DNA from: Halomonas sp. Y3
Lineage (GTDB): Bacteria; Pseudomonadota; Gammaproteobacteria; Pseudomonadales; Halomonadaceae
Assembly (NCBI RefSeq): GCF_024137965.1
Contig: NZ_CP099975.1
Span: forward strand, 3,906,001 to 3,970,000
DNA: 64,000 bases
Reading direction: 5' to 3'
The position numbers and the translations under genes are program-made. This document shows positions 1 through 8,397 of the stretch, piece after piece; the stretch's first letter is position 1; every line of letters begins with the position of its first letter. The notes beneath the pieces were generated by a model. The model was not told the origin of the DNA, made no database searches, and was given only the letters and a program-made list of their open reading frames with translations.

Positions 1-1
1 G

Positions 2-1132
2 CAGCAGGGCTATGCCCTGGGCATGAACGCCGGGCTGGGCAACTTCGGCGTCACCACCATGCAGATCCTGATCCCGCTGGTGATGACCGTGGGCCTCTTC
101 GGCGCCATCGCCGGCGGCCCCATGGAGCTGCAGAGCGCCAGCGGCACCCTGATCGGGCGCATCGAGGCGGGCACCGATACCTGGATCCAGAACGCCGGCT
201 TCATCTGGCTGGTCTTCCTGATCCCGCTGGCCTTCGCCGGCTGGTTCGGCATGAACAACCTGCGCACCATCACCCCCGACCCGGGCACTCCGGCCCAGGC
301 CTTCGGCAAGATCCTCGGCCTCTACGCCGTGGGGGCGGTCACCAGCGTCATCGGCATGCTGGCCCTGGTATGGCTCAACATGTGGATCGCCGTCCCGCTG
401 ACCATCGTGCTGACCGTGGTGCTGCTGCGTCTGATCCCCGGCGACATCAAGCCGAACATCCAGAAACAGTTCGCGATCTTCTCCAACAAGCACACCTGGT
501 CGATGACGGTCCTCTACATCCTGACCTTCGGCTCCTTCATCGGCTTCTCCGCGGCCCTGCCGCTCTCCATCAACGTCATCTTCGGCAACATGATGGAAGT
601 GGCCGCCGACGGCACCGTCACCCGCGTGGCCAACCCCGACGCCCCCAGCGCCCTGACCTGGGCCTGGATCGGCCCCTTCGTCGGCGCCCTGATCCGCCCC
701 ATCGGCGGCTGGATCTCCGACAAGGTGGGCGGCTCCATCGTCACCCAGATCATCTCGGTGATCATGGTGGTGGCCTCCGCGGTGACCGGCTACGTGATGA
801 TGCTGGCCTACAACGCTACCGACCCGAACAGCTACTTCGCGCTCTTCATGATCCTGTTCGTGATCCTGTTCGCCGCCAGCGGCATCGGCAACGGCTCCAC
901 CTTCCGCAGCATCGGCGTGATCTTCGACCAGCACCAGAAGGGCCCGGTGCTGGGCTGGACATCCGCGGTCGCCGCCTACGGCGCCTTCATCGCCCCGCGG
1001 GTGATGGGCGAACAGATCCAGGCCGGCACCCCCGAGCTCGCCATGTACGGCTTCGCGATCTTCTACGCGGTCTGCCTGGTGATCAACTGGTGGTTCTACC
1101 TGCGCAAGAACGCCTACGTGAAGAACCCCTAA
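2..1132 (+). CDS. narK: NarK-type nitrate/nitrite transporter (5' end outside window)
   Basis: Major facilitator superfamily transporter of the nitrate/nitrite porter family, inner membrane. The reading frame is open to the window edge, so the N-terminus is missing. The visible part starts inside a nitrate-signature helix (GLGNFGV). It also holds the segment TFGSFIGFS and the late signature GNGSTFRSIGVIF, which resemble E. coli NarK, i.e. the type usually linked to nitrate/nitrite exchange (NarK2 class). About eight hydrophobic helices remain. A second, different NarK lies 570 bp downstream, so the locus carries both classes, as in many denitrifiers. The transport mode is inferred from family likeness only. 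Confidence 0.9.
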   Translation, partial: QQGYALGMNAGLGNFGVTTMQILIPLVMTVGLFGAIAGGPMELQSASGTLIGRIEAGTDTWIQNAGFIWLVFLIPLAFAGWFGMNNLRTITPDPGTPAQAFGKILGLYAVGAVTSVIGMLALVWLNMWIAVPLTIVLTVVLLRLIPGDIKPNIQKQFAIFSNKHTWSMTVLYILTFGSFIGFSAALPLSINVIFGNMMEVAADGTVTRVANPDAPSALTWAWIGPFVGALIRPIGGWISDKVGGSIVTQIISVIMVVASAVTGYVMMLAYNATDPNSYFALFMILFVILFAASGIGNGSTFRSIGVIFDQHQKGPVLGWTSAVAAYGAFIAPRVMGEQIQAGTPELAMYGFAIFYAVCLVINWWFYLRKNAYVKNP

Positions 1133-1207
1133 CCCGCCCTGACCACACGCCCGGTGGCCGGGAGAACCCGGCCGCCCCGCCTCTACCCCGGATGCTGGAG
1201 GTGCCCC

Positions 1208-1663
1208 ATGAAGATCATGATCGCCTATGACGGTTCGCGGAATGCCAAGCTGGCACTGGCCCGGACCATCACCATGTTTCACGCCATGTCGCCGCTGATC
1301 GTGCTGGTCGGCGTCGCCGAGAACCCGCGTGACTCCACCGACGCCAACGAGGACCTCTTCCAGGAGGAGTACCGGGAGCTCAAGGCCGACCTGGAGGAGG
1401 CGGTCGAGGTGGCCGTGAAGGAGGGCCTCGACGCCGAGCTGATCATCGCCGAGGGCGACGCCCGCAAGATGCTGCTCGACGCCACCAAGCGCCTGTCGCC
1501 GGACATCCTGGTGATCGCCCGCCACAGCCAGAAGCCCGACGGTGGCTTCATCGCCCAGTCGCTGAGCTACTTCGTCGACGAGCTCGACTACATGACCTTC
1601 GGCAGCGTCAGCTCCTTCCTGACTCGCCGCGCCGAATGTCCCCTACTGATCCTGCCCAGCTGA
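1208..1663 (+). CDS. Universal stress protein family (UspA-like), 151 aa
   Basis: Single Usp domain protein, cytoplasmic. It begins MKIMIAYDGS, the typical first beta strand with the conserved Asp, and ends with a C-terminal strand after a Gly/Ser-rich region. I chose the ATG at 1208 because it opens exactly on the Usp strand and has a GGAG-type site (tggaggtgcccc) upstream; an upstream in-frame ATG at 1154 would add a non-homologous tail. The usual ATP-binding G-x2-G-x9-G(S/T) loop is not clear near the end, so nucleotide binding is doubtful. It sits between two narK genes in one direction and is probably co-transcribed with them. Confidence 0.85.
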   Translation: MKIMIAYDGSRNAKLALARTITMFHAMSPLIVLVGVAENPRDSTDANEDLFQEEYRELKADLEEAVEVAVKEGLDAELIIAEGDARKMLLDATKRLSPDILVIARHSQKPDGGFIAQSLSYFVDELDYMTFGSVSSFLTRRAECPLLILPS

Positions 1664-1700
1664 TCGGCCCCGTTCGCCTTGCGAAAAGGATGACACGACC

Positions 1701-3200
1701 ATGAAAGTCGCTGACCTGTTCAAGGTACGCACTCCGGAGATCAGGGCCCTGCACCTGACCTGGATCGCCTTCTTCATCACCTTCTATGTCTGGTTCAACA
1801 TGGCGCCGCTGGCTACCAGCATGCTGCGCGACGTCGACTGGCTGACCCAGGACCATATCCGCCTGTTTGCCATCTGCAACGTGGCGCTGACCATCCCCGC
1901 GCGGATCATCGTCGGCATGGCGCTGGACCGCTTCGGCCCGCGCCGGGTCTTCTCGATCCTGATGGTGGTCATGGCGATTCCCGCGCTGATGTTCGCCTTC
2001 GGCAACAGCATGACCCAGCTGCTGGTCGCCCGCCTGGTGCTGAGCTCCATCGGCGCCAGCTTCGTCGTCGGCATCCACATGACCGCGCTGTGGTTCAAGC
2101 CCAAGCACATCGGCTTCGCCGAGGGCTTCTACGCCGGCTGGGGCAACTTCGGCTCCGCCGCCGCCGCCATGACCCTGCCCACCATCGCCATCGTCTGGTA
2201 CGGCGGCGACGAGGGCTGGCGCTGGGCCATCGCCCAGAGCGCCTTCGTGATGGCCGCCTACGGCGTCTTCTACTGGTTCGCCATCACCGACGGCCCCGAT
2301 GCCACCTCCCACCGCAAGACCCGCAAGGCGATGGCCATGGAGGTCAGCAGCTGGGCCGACATGGTCAAGCTGATCCTGTGGACCATCCCGCTGGTCGGCG
2401 TGCTGGCGATCCTGGTGTGGCGCATCCAGAACATGGGCTTCATGTCCACCACCGCCGCGGTGATCGCCTACCTCGCGATCGTGGCCATCGTGATCTACCA
2501 GGTGGTGCAGATCATTCGCGTCAACGTGCCGATCCTCAGGAAGGGCGTGCCGGAGGACGACAAGTACCACTTCAACAGCGTCGCCGCGCTCAACACCACC
2601 TACTTCGCCAACTTCGGCGCGGAGCTCGCGGTGATCTCCATGCTGCCGATGTTCTTCGAGCAGACCTGGGGCCTCTCCGCCGCGGCCGCCGGCCTGATCG
2701 CCTCGTCGTTCGCCTTCGTCAACCTGGTGGCGCGCCCCATGGGCGGCGCGGTCTCCGACCGCATGGGCAACCGGCGCTTCGTGATGCTCAGCTACATGTT
2801 CGGCATCGGCGTCGGCTTCACCCTGATGGCGATGATGAACTCCAGCTGGCCGCTGATCCTGGCGATCGCCATCACCATCTTCACCTCCTTCTTCGTGCAG
2901 GGCTCGGAGGGCGCCACCTTCGGCATCATCCCGTCGATCAAGCGCCGCATCACCGGCCAGATCTCCGGCATGGCCGGCGCTTACGGCAACGTGGGGGCGG
3001 TGGTCTACCTGACCATCTTCACCTTCGTCACCCCGACCCAGTTCTTCTACATCCTGGCGGCAGGCGCCTTCTTCAGCTGGCTGGTCTGCTTCATCTGGCT
3101 CAAGGAGCCCGAGGGCGCCTTCGCGGACGAGTACCATATCTCCTCCGTGGACCGCATGATCGCGGAGCAGGAACAGCTCAAGGCCGAAGGCAAGACCTGA
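1701..3200 (+). CDS. narK: NarK-type nitrate transporter, second class, 499 aa
   Basis: Full-length 12-helix MFS nitrate/nitrite porter. The first signature GWGNFGSAAAA lies near residue 148 and the late region QGSEGATFGIIPSIKRR near residue 400. This pattern matches the NarK1 class (proton-coupled nitrate uptake) rather than the E. coli-like class of the upstream gene. A long cytoplasmic loop with charged residues separates helices 6 and 7. The start at 1701 has a purine-rich site (aaaaggatgacacgacc). In Paracoccus the two classes are fused in one protein; here they are separate and split by a usp gene. The family call is firm; the coupling ion is inferred. Confidence 0.93.
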   Translation: MKVADLFKVRTPEIRALHLTWIAFFITFYVWFNMAPLATSMLRDVDWLTQDHIRLFAICNVALTIPARIIVGMALDRFGPRRVFSILMVVMAIPALMFAFGNSMTQLLVARLVLSSIGASFVVGIHMTALWFKPKHIGFAEGFYAGWGNFGSAAAAMTLPTIAIVWYGGDEGWRWAIAQSAFVMAAYGVFYWFAITDGPDATSHRKTRKAMAMEVSSWADMVKLILWTIPLVGVLAILVWRIQNMGFMSTTAAVIAYLAIVAIVIYQVVQIIRVNVPILRKGVPEDDKYHFNSVAALNTTYFANFGAELAVISMLPMFFEQTWGLSAAAAGLIASSFAFVNLVARPMGGAVSDRMGNRRFVMLSYMFGIGVGFTLMAMMNSSWPLILAIAITIFTSFFVQGSEGATFGIIPSIKRRITGQISGMAGAYGNVGAVVYLTIFTFVTPTQFFYILAAGAFFSWLVCFIWLKEPEGAFADEYHISSVDRMIAEQEQLKAEGKT

Positions 3201-3225
3201 GCTTCCTTCACTCTTCCACCCACTC

Positions 3226-3252
3226 CCTGCGCCCGGCCCCGCCGGGCGCAGG
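3226..3252 (+). terminator. GC-rich hairpin after narK
   Basis: Stem CTGCGCCCGGC, loop CCC, GCCGGGCGCAG, 26 bp after the narK stop. There is no T-run after it, so it may terminate weakly or protect the mRNA 3' end. Confidence 0.5.
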
Positions 3253-3282
3253 CGTTCCAGGCGCCAGCCAAAGGCCATTGAT

Positions 3283-3296
3283 TTGATTTCCGACAA
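3283..3296 (+). promoter_or_regulatory. Candidate FNR/DNR-type box
   Basis: TTGAT-TTCC-GACAA: the left half is perfect for the TTGAT-N4-ATCAA consensus, the right half has two mismatches. Its centre is about 86 bp before the start of the membrane-protein/norEF unit, a fitting distance for a -41.5 activator site. Weakest member of the set in this window. Confidence 0.4.
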
Positions 3297-3375
3297 TGTC
3301 GCTGGGGTATTCCGGCGGCATAGTAGTATTCAGGATGCATGGTTTCAGGAAGCCCCCGACAGGAGACCCGTCGAC

Positions 3376-3798
3376 ATGTCCCACACCGACACCACGCTTG
3401 CACCCGACACCCGGGGCCGCGGCCTGGCCGCCGTCATCTACGTGCTCTACCTGGGCAGCATCATGGCGGTGGTCACCGCGCCGATCGGCGTGCTGATTGC
3501 CCACCTGCGCCGCGGCCGGGTTTCGCCCCTGGCCGACAGCCACCTGCTGTTCCAGATCCGCACCTTCTGGCTGGGCGCCCTGGCCGGCGCCGGCGCCCTG
3601 GCGGCCTGGAACCTGCTGGGCTGGGTCGGCGCCCCCGCCTGGGCCTCCTGGACGCTGGGCTACGGCTTCTTCACCGCCTGCCTGGTCTGGACCATCGGCC
3701 GCTGCGGCGTCGGCATCCAGCGCCTGATGGCCGGCCAGCCGCTGCGCGACCCGCGCAGCCTGCTGTTCGGCGGTGCCGCGGTGCGCCTGGATGACTGA
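3376..3798 (+). CDS. Small inner-membrane protein, DUF4870-like, 140 aa
   Basis: Three to four hydrophobic segments (about residues 18-42, 66-88, 93-112) separated by short charged loops. The layout resembles the DUF4870 family of small membrane proteins, but I cannot confirm membership. I chose ATG 3376 (MSHTDT) because AGGAG precedes it by 10 bases; longer in-frame starts have no such site. It is the first gene of a four-gene run ending in norE and norF, with gaps of 13, 1 and 4 bp between the members, so a helper role for the NO reductase is suggested by context only. Confidence 0.65.
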   Translation: MSHTDTTLAPDTRGRGLAAVIYVLYLGSIMAVVTAPIGVLIAHLRRGRVSPLADSHLLFQIRTFWLGALAGAGALAAWNLLGWVGAPAWASWTLGYGFFTACLVWTIGRCGVGIQRLMAGQPLRDPRSLLFGGAAVRLDD

Positions 3799-3811
3799 CG
3801 GAGCCGCCGCC

Positions 3812-4363
3812 ATGACCCACACCCCGCAGCGCCGACGCTCCACCGCCGTTACCGGCCTGGCCTGGGGATTCATCCTCTTCTCGCTGGCAGTGATGGGGCT
3901 GCTCGCCCTGCCCCTGGCCCCGGGCGAGGGGCTGGCCGCCAGCCTGGGCGTCGAGGCCGGCAGCGGCGGGCTGACAGGCGGCGTGGCCTGGCTGGCCGAG
4001 CGCCACAGTGGGGTGGCTGGCCTGCTGGCTATCGGCGCGCTGGTCACCCTGACTCTGGCCATCGCCCTGCTGCGCCGACGCTGCTGGGCGAGGCGCGCCT
4101 TCGTCGCCCTCATGGCGGCCGGTTTCGTGGGCGTGCTGGGCGGCGCGGCGCTGACGCCGCTGACCTTCGGCCTGCTGCCGGAGGCCACCACCGAGGCGGC
4201 GATCAACACCCAGGAGCCCGTCGCCGGGTTGATCGGCCTGCTGGGCGGGCTGATCCTCGCCGCCACCCTGCTCACCGTGCTGTTCGCCTGGGCCGGCTGG
4301 AAGCTCACCACCCCGGCGGTACGCGACGAGTTCGAGCCGGCGACCACCTCGACGGAGGGCTGA
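3812..4363 (+). CDS. Unknown inner-membrane protein in the norEF operon, 183 aa
   Basis: Not recognised. Four predicted membrane helices (about residues 12-32, 65-85, 95-115, 135-160) with an Arg-rich loop (LLRRRCWARR) near the middle and an acidic C-terminal tail. The ATG at 3812 has a GGAG site 8 bases upstream; an earlier ATG at 3791 overlaps the previous stop (ATGACTGA) and could allow coupling. It lies between another small membrane protein and norE with almost no gap, so it is part of the same operon. No catalytic motif is visible. Confidence 0.65.
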   Translation: MTHTPQRRRSTAVTGLAWGFILFSLAVMGLLALPLAPGEGLAASLGVEAGSGGLTGGVAWLAERHSGVAGLLAIGALVTLTLAIALLRRRCWARRAFVALMAAGFVGVLGGAALTPLTFGLLPEATTEAAINTQEPVAGLIGLLGGLILAATLLTVLFAWAGWKLTTPAVRDEFEPATTSTEG

Positions 4364-4364
4364 G

Positions 4365-4952
4365 ATGGCCGAGCAGGACGCTCGACAGGAGACGACACTG
4401 CCCAATCCCGGCTGGGGGCCGCTCTCGGCGCTGCCGGGCAATCCGCTGATGTGGGTGCTGATCCTCAGCGAGATGCTGGTGTTCGCCGCCTTCTTCGGCC
4501 TGTTCGCCTGGCTGCGCGCCGGCGAGCGCGAGGTGTTCGACGCCTCCCAGCAGCTGCTCGACCCGGTGGCCGGCGGACTCAACACCCTGGTGCTGCTGAC
4601 CAGCGGGCTGTTCGCGGCCCTGGCGGTGCAGGCCATCGGCCAGGGCGAGCGGCGTCGCTGCCGCCAGTGGCTGGCCGGCGCCTTTGTCCTGGGGGTGGTG
4701 TTCTGCGTGGTCAAGGTGGTGGAGTACGCCGACAAGCTCGGCCAGGGCCTTGCACCCGAGACCAACACCTTCTTCACCTTCTACTACCTGCTGACCGGCT
4801 TCCACTTCGCCCATGTGCTCTTCGGCCTGGGGCTGATCGCCCTGGTGGCCTGGAAGCTCTCCCACGACAACGTGGAGACCGCCGCCGCCTTCTGGCACAT
4901 GGTCGACCTGATCTGGATCCTGCTCTACCCCATCCTCTACCTGCTGAGGTAA
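4365..4952 (+). CDS. norE: NorE, cytochrome c oxidase subunit III-like protein, 195 aa
   Basis: Five-helix membrane protein of the COX3 superfamily in the short form found in nor clusters (NorE). Visible family features: the N-terminal helix NPLMWVLILSEMLVFAAFF with the conserved Glu, the central KVVEYADK, and the C-terminal FHFAHVLFG and AFWHMVDLIWILLYPILYLL segments. NorE is not a catalytic subunit of NorCB; it is known to help NO reductase reach full activity. Start at 4365 directly follows the preceding stop, with GGAGGGC upstream. norF follows after 4 bp. Confidence 0.88.
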   Translation: MAEQDARQETTLPNPGWGPLSALPGNPLMWVLILSEMLVFAAFFGLFAWLRAGEREVFDASQQLLDPVAGGLNTLVLLTSGLFAALAVQAIGQGERRRCRQWLAGAFVLGVVFCVVKVVEYADKLGQGLAPETNTFFTFYYLLTGFHFAHVLFGLGLIALVAWKLSHDNVETAAAFWHMVDLIWILLYPILYLLR

Positions 4953-4956
4953 GCCC

Positions 4957-5268
4957 ATGGGCGACACGACGCGTATCGGAGGCGACCCGGCCACCCGCCG
5001 GCTGCTGATCACCTGGGCCGTGCTGATGGGCCTGACCCTGATCACCATGGCCTCGGCCCGGCTGGGCGGCGAGGCGCGCCTCGAGGCGCTGCCGCTGTGG
5101 TCGGCGGGCCTGCTGCTGGCCACCACCTTCTTCAAGGCGCACCGAGTGCTGATGGTCTACCTGGGCCTTCGCGCCTCGACGCCGGCCTGGCGCGGCGCCT
5201 TCACCGGCCTCACGCTCTTCACCCTGCTGCTGGTGGGCGCCGGCTACCTGGTGGCCCAGGCAGCATAG
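4957..5268 (+). CDS. norF: NorF, small COX4-like membrane protein, 103 aa
   Basis: Three-helix protein with the pattern of NorF/cytochrome oxidase subunit IV-like proteins: helix LLITWAVLMGLTLITMASA, then TTFFKAHRVLMVYLGLR with the conserved Lys, then a final helix. NorF partners NorE in supporting NO reductase assembly or activity. It starts 4 bp after norE and is followed by a strong bidirectional terminator. Length and position match norEF pairs in other denitrifiers. Confidence 0.85.
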   Translation: MGDTTRIGGDPATRRLLITWAVLMGLTLITMASARLGGEARLEALPLWSAGLLLATTFFKAHRVLMVYLGLRASTPAWRGAFTGLTLFTLLLVGAGYLVAQAA

Positions 5269-5283
5269 CGAGCCTGCCCCCCA

Positions 5284-5320
5284 ATGAGACGCGCCGCCCA
5301 CGTAGGCGGCGCGTCTCGTT
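5284..5320. terminator. Bidirectional terminator between norF and the nor operon end
   Basis: Near-perfect 14-15 bp stem GAGACGCGCCGCC / GGCGGCGCGTCTC with a 6-base loop (CACGTA), flanked by A and T residues (AAT before, GTTA after). It lies between converging operons and can serve both. Confidence 0.85.
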
Positions 5321-5343
5321 ACTGCGGCAGTAACTGGGGGCCT

Positions 5344-5556
5344 TCAGGGCGGCGGGCCGACGCCGGCCCAGTCGGCCAGGTGGCGGCCCAGCCAGATCAG
5401 TCCCCACACCGCGAAGGGCACCACGAACATCACCAGGATGCCCCAGTCGCGGGTGTTGATCAGCCAGGCCAGCGGGGTGATCACCGCCAGGGCCACCAGC
5501 AGCCCCACCACCACGGCAATGGCCGGACGGGGATTCGACACGCTGTCGTTTCTCAT
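5344..5556 (-). CDS. Small two-helix membrane protein at the end of the nor operon, 70 aa
   Basis: Two hydrophobic helices (residues about 11-34 and 38-58) joined by a short loop INTRDWG, with a Gly/Pro tail. It starts 12 bp after the norD stop with a GAGGAGG site, so it is the last gene of norCBQD. I do not recognise a family; small membrane proteins at this position occur in other nor clusters. A structural or maturation role is only a guess. Confidence 0.7.
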   Translation of the reverse strand: MRNDSVSNPRPAIAVVVGLLVALAVITPLAWLINTRDWGILVMFVVPFAVWGLIWLGRHLADWAGVGPPP

Positions 5557-5568
5557 GGCCGGCCCTCC

Positions 5569-7509
5569 TCAGTGACCGATGATCTGGCGGTAGATGCCCG
5601 GCAGCGCCTGGGCCAGGTGCTCGGGCCGGTTGACGATGGCGTAGCTGCCGCGGCCGAAGAGGTGCGAGACGTACTGGTGCGCCTCGCGGTCCACGGTGAC
5701 GCCGAACACCCGCACCTCCTGCTGGCGCGCCTCGAGCACCGCCTTGCGGGTGTCCTCGATGCCGTAGCGCCCCTCGTAGTAGTCGGTGTCGTTGGGCTTG
5801 CCATCGGTGATCACCAGCAGCAGGCGGTGGCGATTGGGTCGCTTGGCCAGTTCCCCGGTCACGTGGCGGATCGCCGGCCCCATGCGGGTGTAGTGGCCGG
5901 GCCTGAGGGCCGAGACGCGCCGCGCCACCCGCTCGCCCATGGTCTCCTCGAAGCCCTTGATGGTGTTGACCCACACCTTCTGGCGCCGGTGGGAGGTGAA
6001 GCAGTGGATGGCGTAGTCGTCGCCGCAGCCGGCCAGGCCGTGGCCCAGCACCAGCAGCGCCTCCTTCTCCACGTCGAGCACCCGGCGGTCGTCCAGCCAG
6101 GCATCGGTGGAGAGCGAGACATCGATCAGGATATCCACCGCCAGGTCGCGGGCCTGCTCGCGGGCCGACATGTAGAGGCGGTCGCTGGCCTCGCCGGTGG
6201 CGGCCAGGTCGCAGCGCGAGCGGATCACCGCATCCATGTCGAGCTCGGAGCCGTCGACCTGGCCGCGCAGGATCTCGCGGCGCGGACGCAGCGCCTCGAA
6301 CTCCCGGCGCACCCGGCGGATGCGCCGCCGGGTGGCGTCGTCGGGCTCCCACTGCTCGCCCTCCTCGCTCTGCAGGTCGGTGAGCACCTGGCAGTGGTCG
6401 GGCAGGTAGCGCTGCTTGCGGTAGTTCCACTCCGGGTAGAGCTGCCTGCCGCGCAGCCGCTCGCCCAGCGCCTCGTCTGGCGGCAGGTCGAGGTCGACCT
6501 TGAGCCGGGTCGCCGCCCGCTGCTTGTGCGGGCTGATGACGATCTCCTCGATCTGCTCGGCGGCGCGCTTGGCCTCCTCGTCCTCGTTGTCCTCCACCAG
6601 GCGGTTGAGGTTCACCATCTCGGTCCAGGAGAGCATCTTCTCGAAGCGGTTGGCGACCAGCGGGTCGTTGCGCTCCGTCTCGTCCTGGTGGCGGCGCTCG
6701 GCCTTGCGCTTGCCCTCGCTGGCCTGCTGGGCGCTGTTGGCCTCGCCGTCGTGGGGATCGTCGTCGTCCTCCTCGCGGCCCAGGCCGACGCCCAGGTCGA
6801 CCACCTGGCCCCACAGCGGCACCGGCAGCGGGGGGCGATAGCCCCGCGGCGCCCGGAACGCCGCCAGGGAGACCGCCGGGTCGGCCACCGCCGCGGCCAT
6901 GGAGGCGGCCCAGCCGTCCAGCGGCGAATCGTCGCCCAGCAGGGCCCGCAGCGTGGCCTCCAGGGCCTGCTCCATGGGCGGCAGCTTGCGCCGCACCGGG
7001 CGCACCGCCAGCAGGGCCGCACAGAGCTCGCGATAGCGCTCGGCAAGGCCGGGGAAACGCGCCAGGGCCGCCTCGGTGGCCCGCATCGCCTCGCGCAGCC
7101 GGGCCAGGTCATCCTGCAGCGGGTCGGCGTGGCGCGTCGGATGCCGGGCCACCGCCAGGTAGGCGGTCAGCCAGAAGTAGAGGTCGCGGTTGAGGCGCGC
7201 CTCGGGGAAGAGATCCAGGGTCGGCGGCAGCAGCAGGTGCTCCTCGTCGCGACGCGCCTGGTCCACGGCCTCGTCATCGAAGCCGAGGCGCTGGCGCAGC
7301 GAGAGGCGGTGCGACGAGCTGCGCGCCACGATGGCGGCGACCTCCAGGCCGCACTCGCCGCCGCTGGCGCGGAAGAAGACGCCGAGCACGTGGCGCAGCT
7401 CCTCCAGGGCCACGGCGGCCTCGGGATGGCGCCGGTAGCTGGCAGCGCTGGAGGCCCAGCGGTGCCAGTGGCGGCCGACGAGCTCCTCGACCTCGAGAAA
7501 GTGCAGCAT
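5569..7509 (-). CDS. norD: NorD, VWA-domain NO reductase activation protein, 646 aa
   Basis: Cytoplasmic partner of the NorQ ATPase; the pair is required to produce active NorCB, probably for insertion of the non-heme iron. The C-terminal third is a von Willebrand A domain with a metal-ion-dependent adhesion site DVSLS (about residue 463), followed by LLLVITDGKPND. The N-terminal part is helical and the middle is highly charged (EEDDDDPHDGEAN). Length is usual for NorD. Start 7509 has a strong GGGGGGAG site. It follows norQ by 19 bp. Confidence 0.93.
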   Translation of the reverse strand: MLHFLEVEELVGRHWHRWASSAASYRRHPEAAVALEELRHVLGVFFRASGGECGLEVAAIVARSSSHRLSLRQRLGFDDEAVDQARRDEEHLLLPPTLDLFPEARLNRDLYFWLTAYLAVARHPTRHADPLQDDLARLREAMRATEAALARFPGLAERYRELCAALLAVRPVRRKLPPMEQALEATLRALLGDDSPLDGWAASMAAAVADPAVSLAAFRAPRGYRPPLPVPLWGQVVDLGVGLGREEDDDDPHDGEANSAQQASEGKRKAERRHQDETERNDPLVANRFEKMLSWTEMVNLNRLVEDNEDEEAKRAAEQIEEIVISPHKQRAATRLKVDLDLPPDEALGERLRGRQLYPEWNYRKQRYLPDHCQVLTDLQSEEGEQWEPDDATRRRIRRVRREFEALRPRREILRGQVDGSELDMDAVIRSRCDLAATGEASDRLYMSAREQARDLAVDILIDVSLSTDAWLDDRRVLDVEKEALLVLGHGLAGCGDDYAIHCFTSHRRQKVWVNTIKGFEETMGERVARRVSALRPGHYTRMGPAIRHVTGELAKRPNRHRLLLVITDGKPNDTDYYEGRYGIEDTRKAVLEARQQEVRVFGVTVDREAHQYVSHLFGRGSYAIVNRPEHLAQALPGIYRQIIGH

Positions 7510-7528
7510 GGCGGACTCCCCCCTCGGT

Positions 7529-8338
7529 TCAGCCGAAGGTTGCGTTGATGGCTTCCAGCAGCCCTTCCTGGACGTCCAGATCGTCGGTCAGCGGCTCCAC
7601 CAGGGTGGCGCGGGTGGCCTCCAGGATCGGCATGCCGGCCTGGATCAGGGTGGCGCAGTAGACCAGCAGGCGCGTAGAGACCCCCTCCTCCAGGTCCTGG
7701 CCCTTGAGCTCGCGCAGGCGGGCGGCGAGGTTGACCAGGGCGGCACAGCGCTGGTGGGACAGGCCGCTCTCCCGGGCCACGATGCCACACTCCACGTCGG
7801 GGGGCGGGAAGTCGAATGACATCGCCACGAAGCGCTGGCGGGTGCTGGGCTTCAGGGACTTGAGGATGTGCTGGTAGCCGGGGTTGTAGGAGACCACCAG
7901 CATGAAGTCGTCGGGCGCCTCGAGCAGTTCGCCGGTGCGCTCCAGGGGCAGCAGGCGGCGGTCGTCGGTCAGCGGGTGCAGCACCACGGTGACGTCCTTG
8001 CGCGCCTCGACCACCTCGTCGAGATAGCAGATGCCGCCCTCGCGCACGGCGCGGGTCAGCGGGCCGTCGACCCAGCGGGTCTCGCCACCCTGCAGCAGGT
8101 AGCGGCCGGTGAGGTCGGCGGCGGTGAGGTCGTCATGGCAGGAGACGGTGAACAGCGGCCGCCCCAGCTTCTCCGCCATATGGGTCACGAAGCGGGTCTT
8201 GCCGCAACCCGTGGGGCCCTTGAGCAGCAGCGGCAGGTGCTGCCGATAGGCCTGCTCGAAGAGGGCGCATTCATTGCCGACCGGCTGGTAGAAGGGCAGC
8301 TCCCGGTCGAGCTCGGACACCGTTGCGGTATGGGACAT
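7529..8338 (-). CDS. norQ: NorQ, MoxR-type AAA+ ATPase, 269 aa
   Basis: MoxR-family AAA+ ATPase that works with NorD on the NO reductase. Walker A is GPTGCGKT (about residue 40); the Walker B region reads ICYLDEVVEA; sensor motifs follow in VVSYNPGY. Length and sequence layout are those of NorQ/NirQ. Start 8338 has GGAGTGACCC just upstream. It lies between norB and norD in the standard order. Confidence 0.95.
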   Translation of the reverse strand: MSHTATVSELDRELPFYQPVGNECALFEQAYRQHLPLLLKGPTGCGKTRFVTHMAEKLGRPLFTVSCHDDLTAADLTGRYLLQGGETRWVDGPLTRAVREGGICYLDEVVEARKDVTVVLHPLTDDRRLLPLERTGELLEAPDDFMLVVSYNPGYQHILKSLKPSTRQRFVAMSFDFPPPDVECGIVARESGLSHQRCAALVNLAARLRELKGQDLEEGVSTRLLVYCATLIQAGMPILEATRATLVEPLTDDLDVQEGLLEAINATFG

Positions 8339-8397
8339 GGGTCACTCCAGGGGTTTCACCGGCGGGCCGCGGCAGGGGCCGCGACCCGCCGGGGGGC

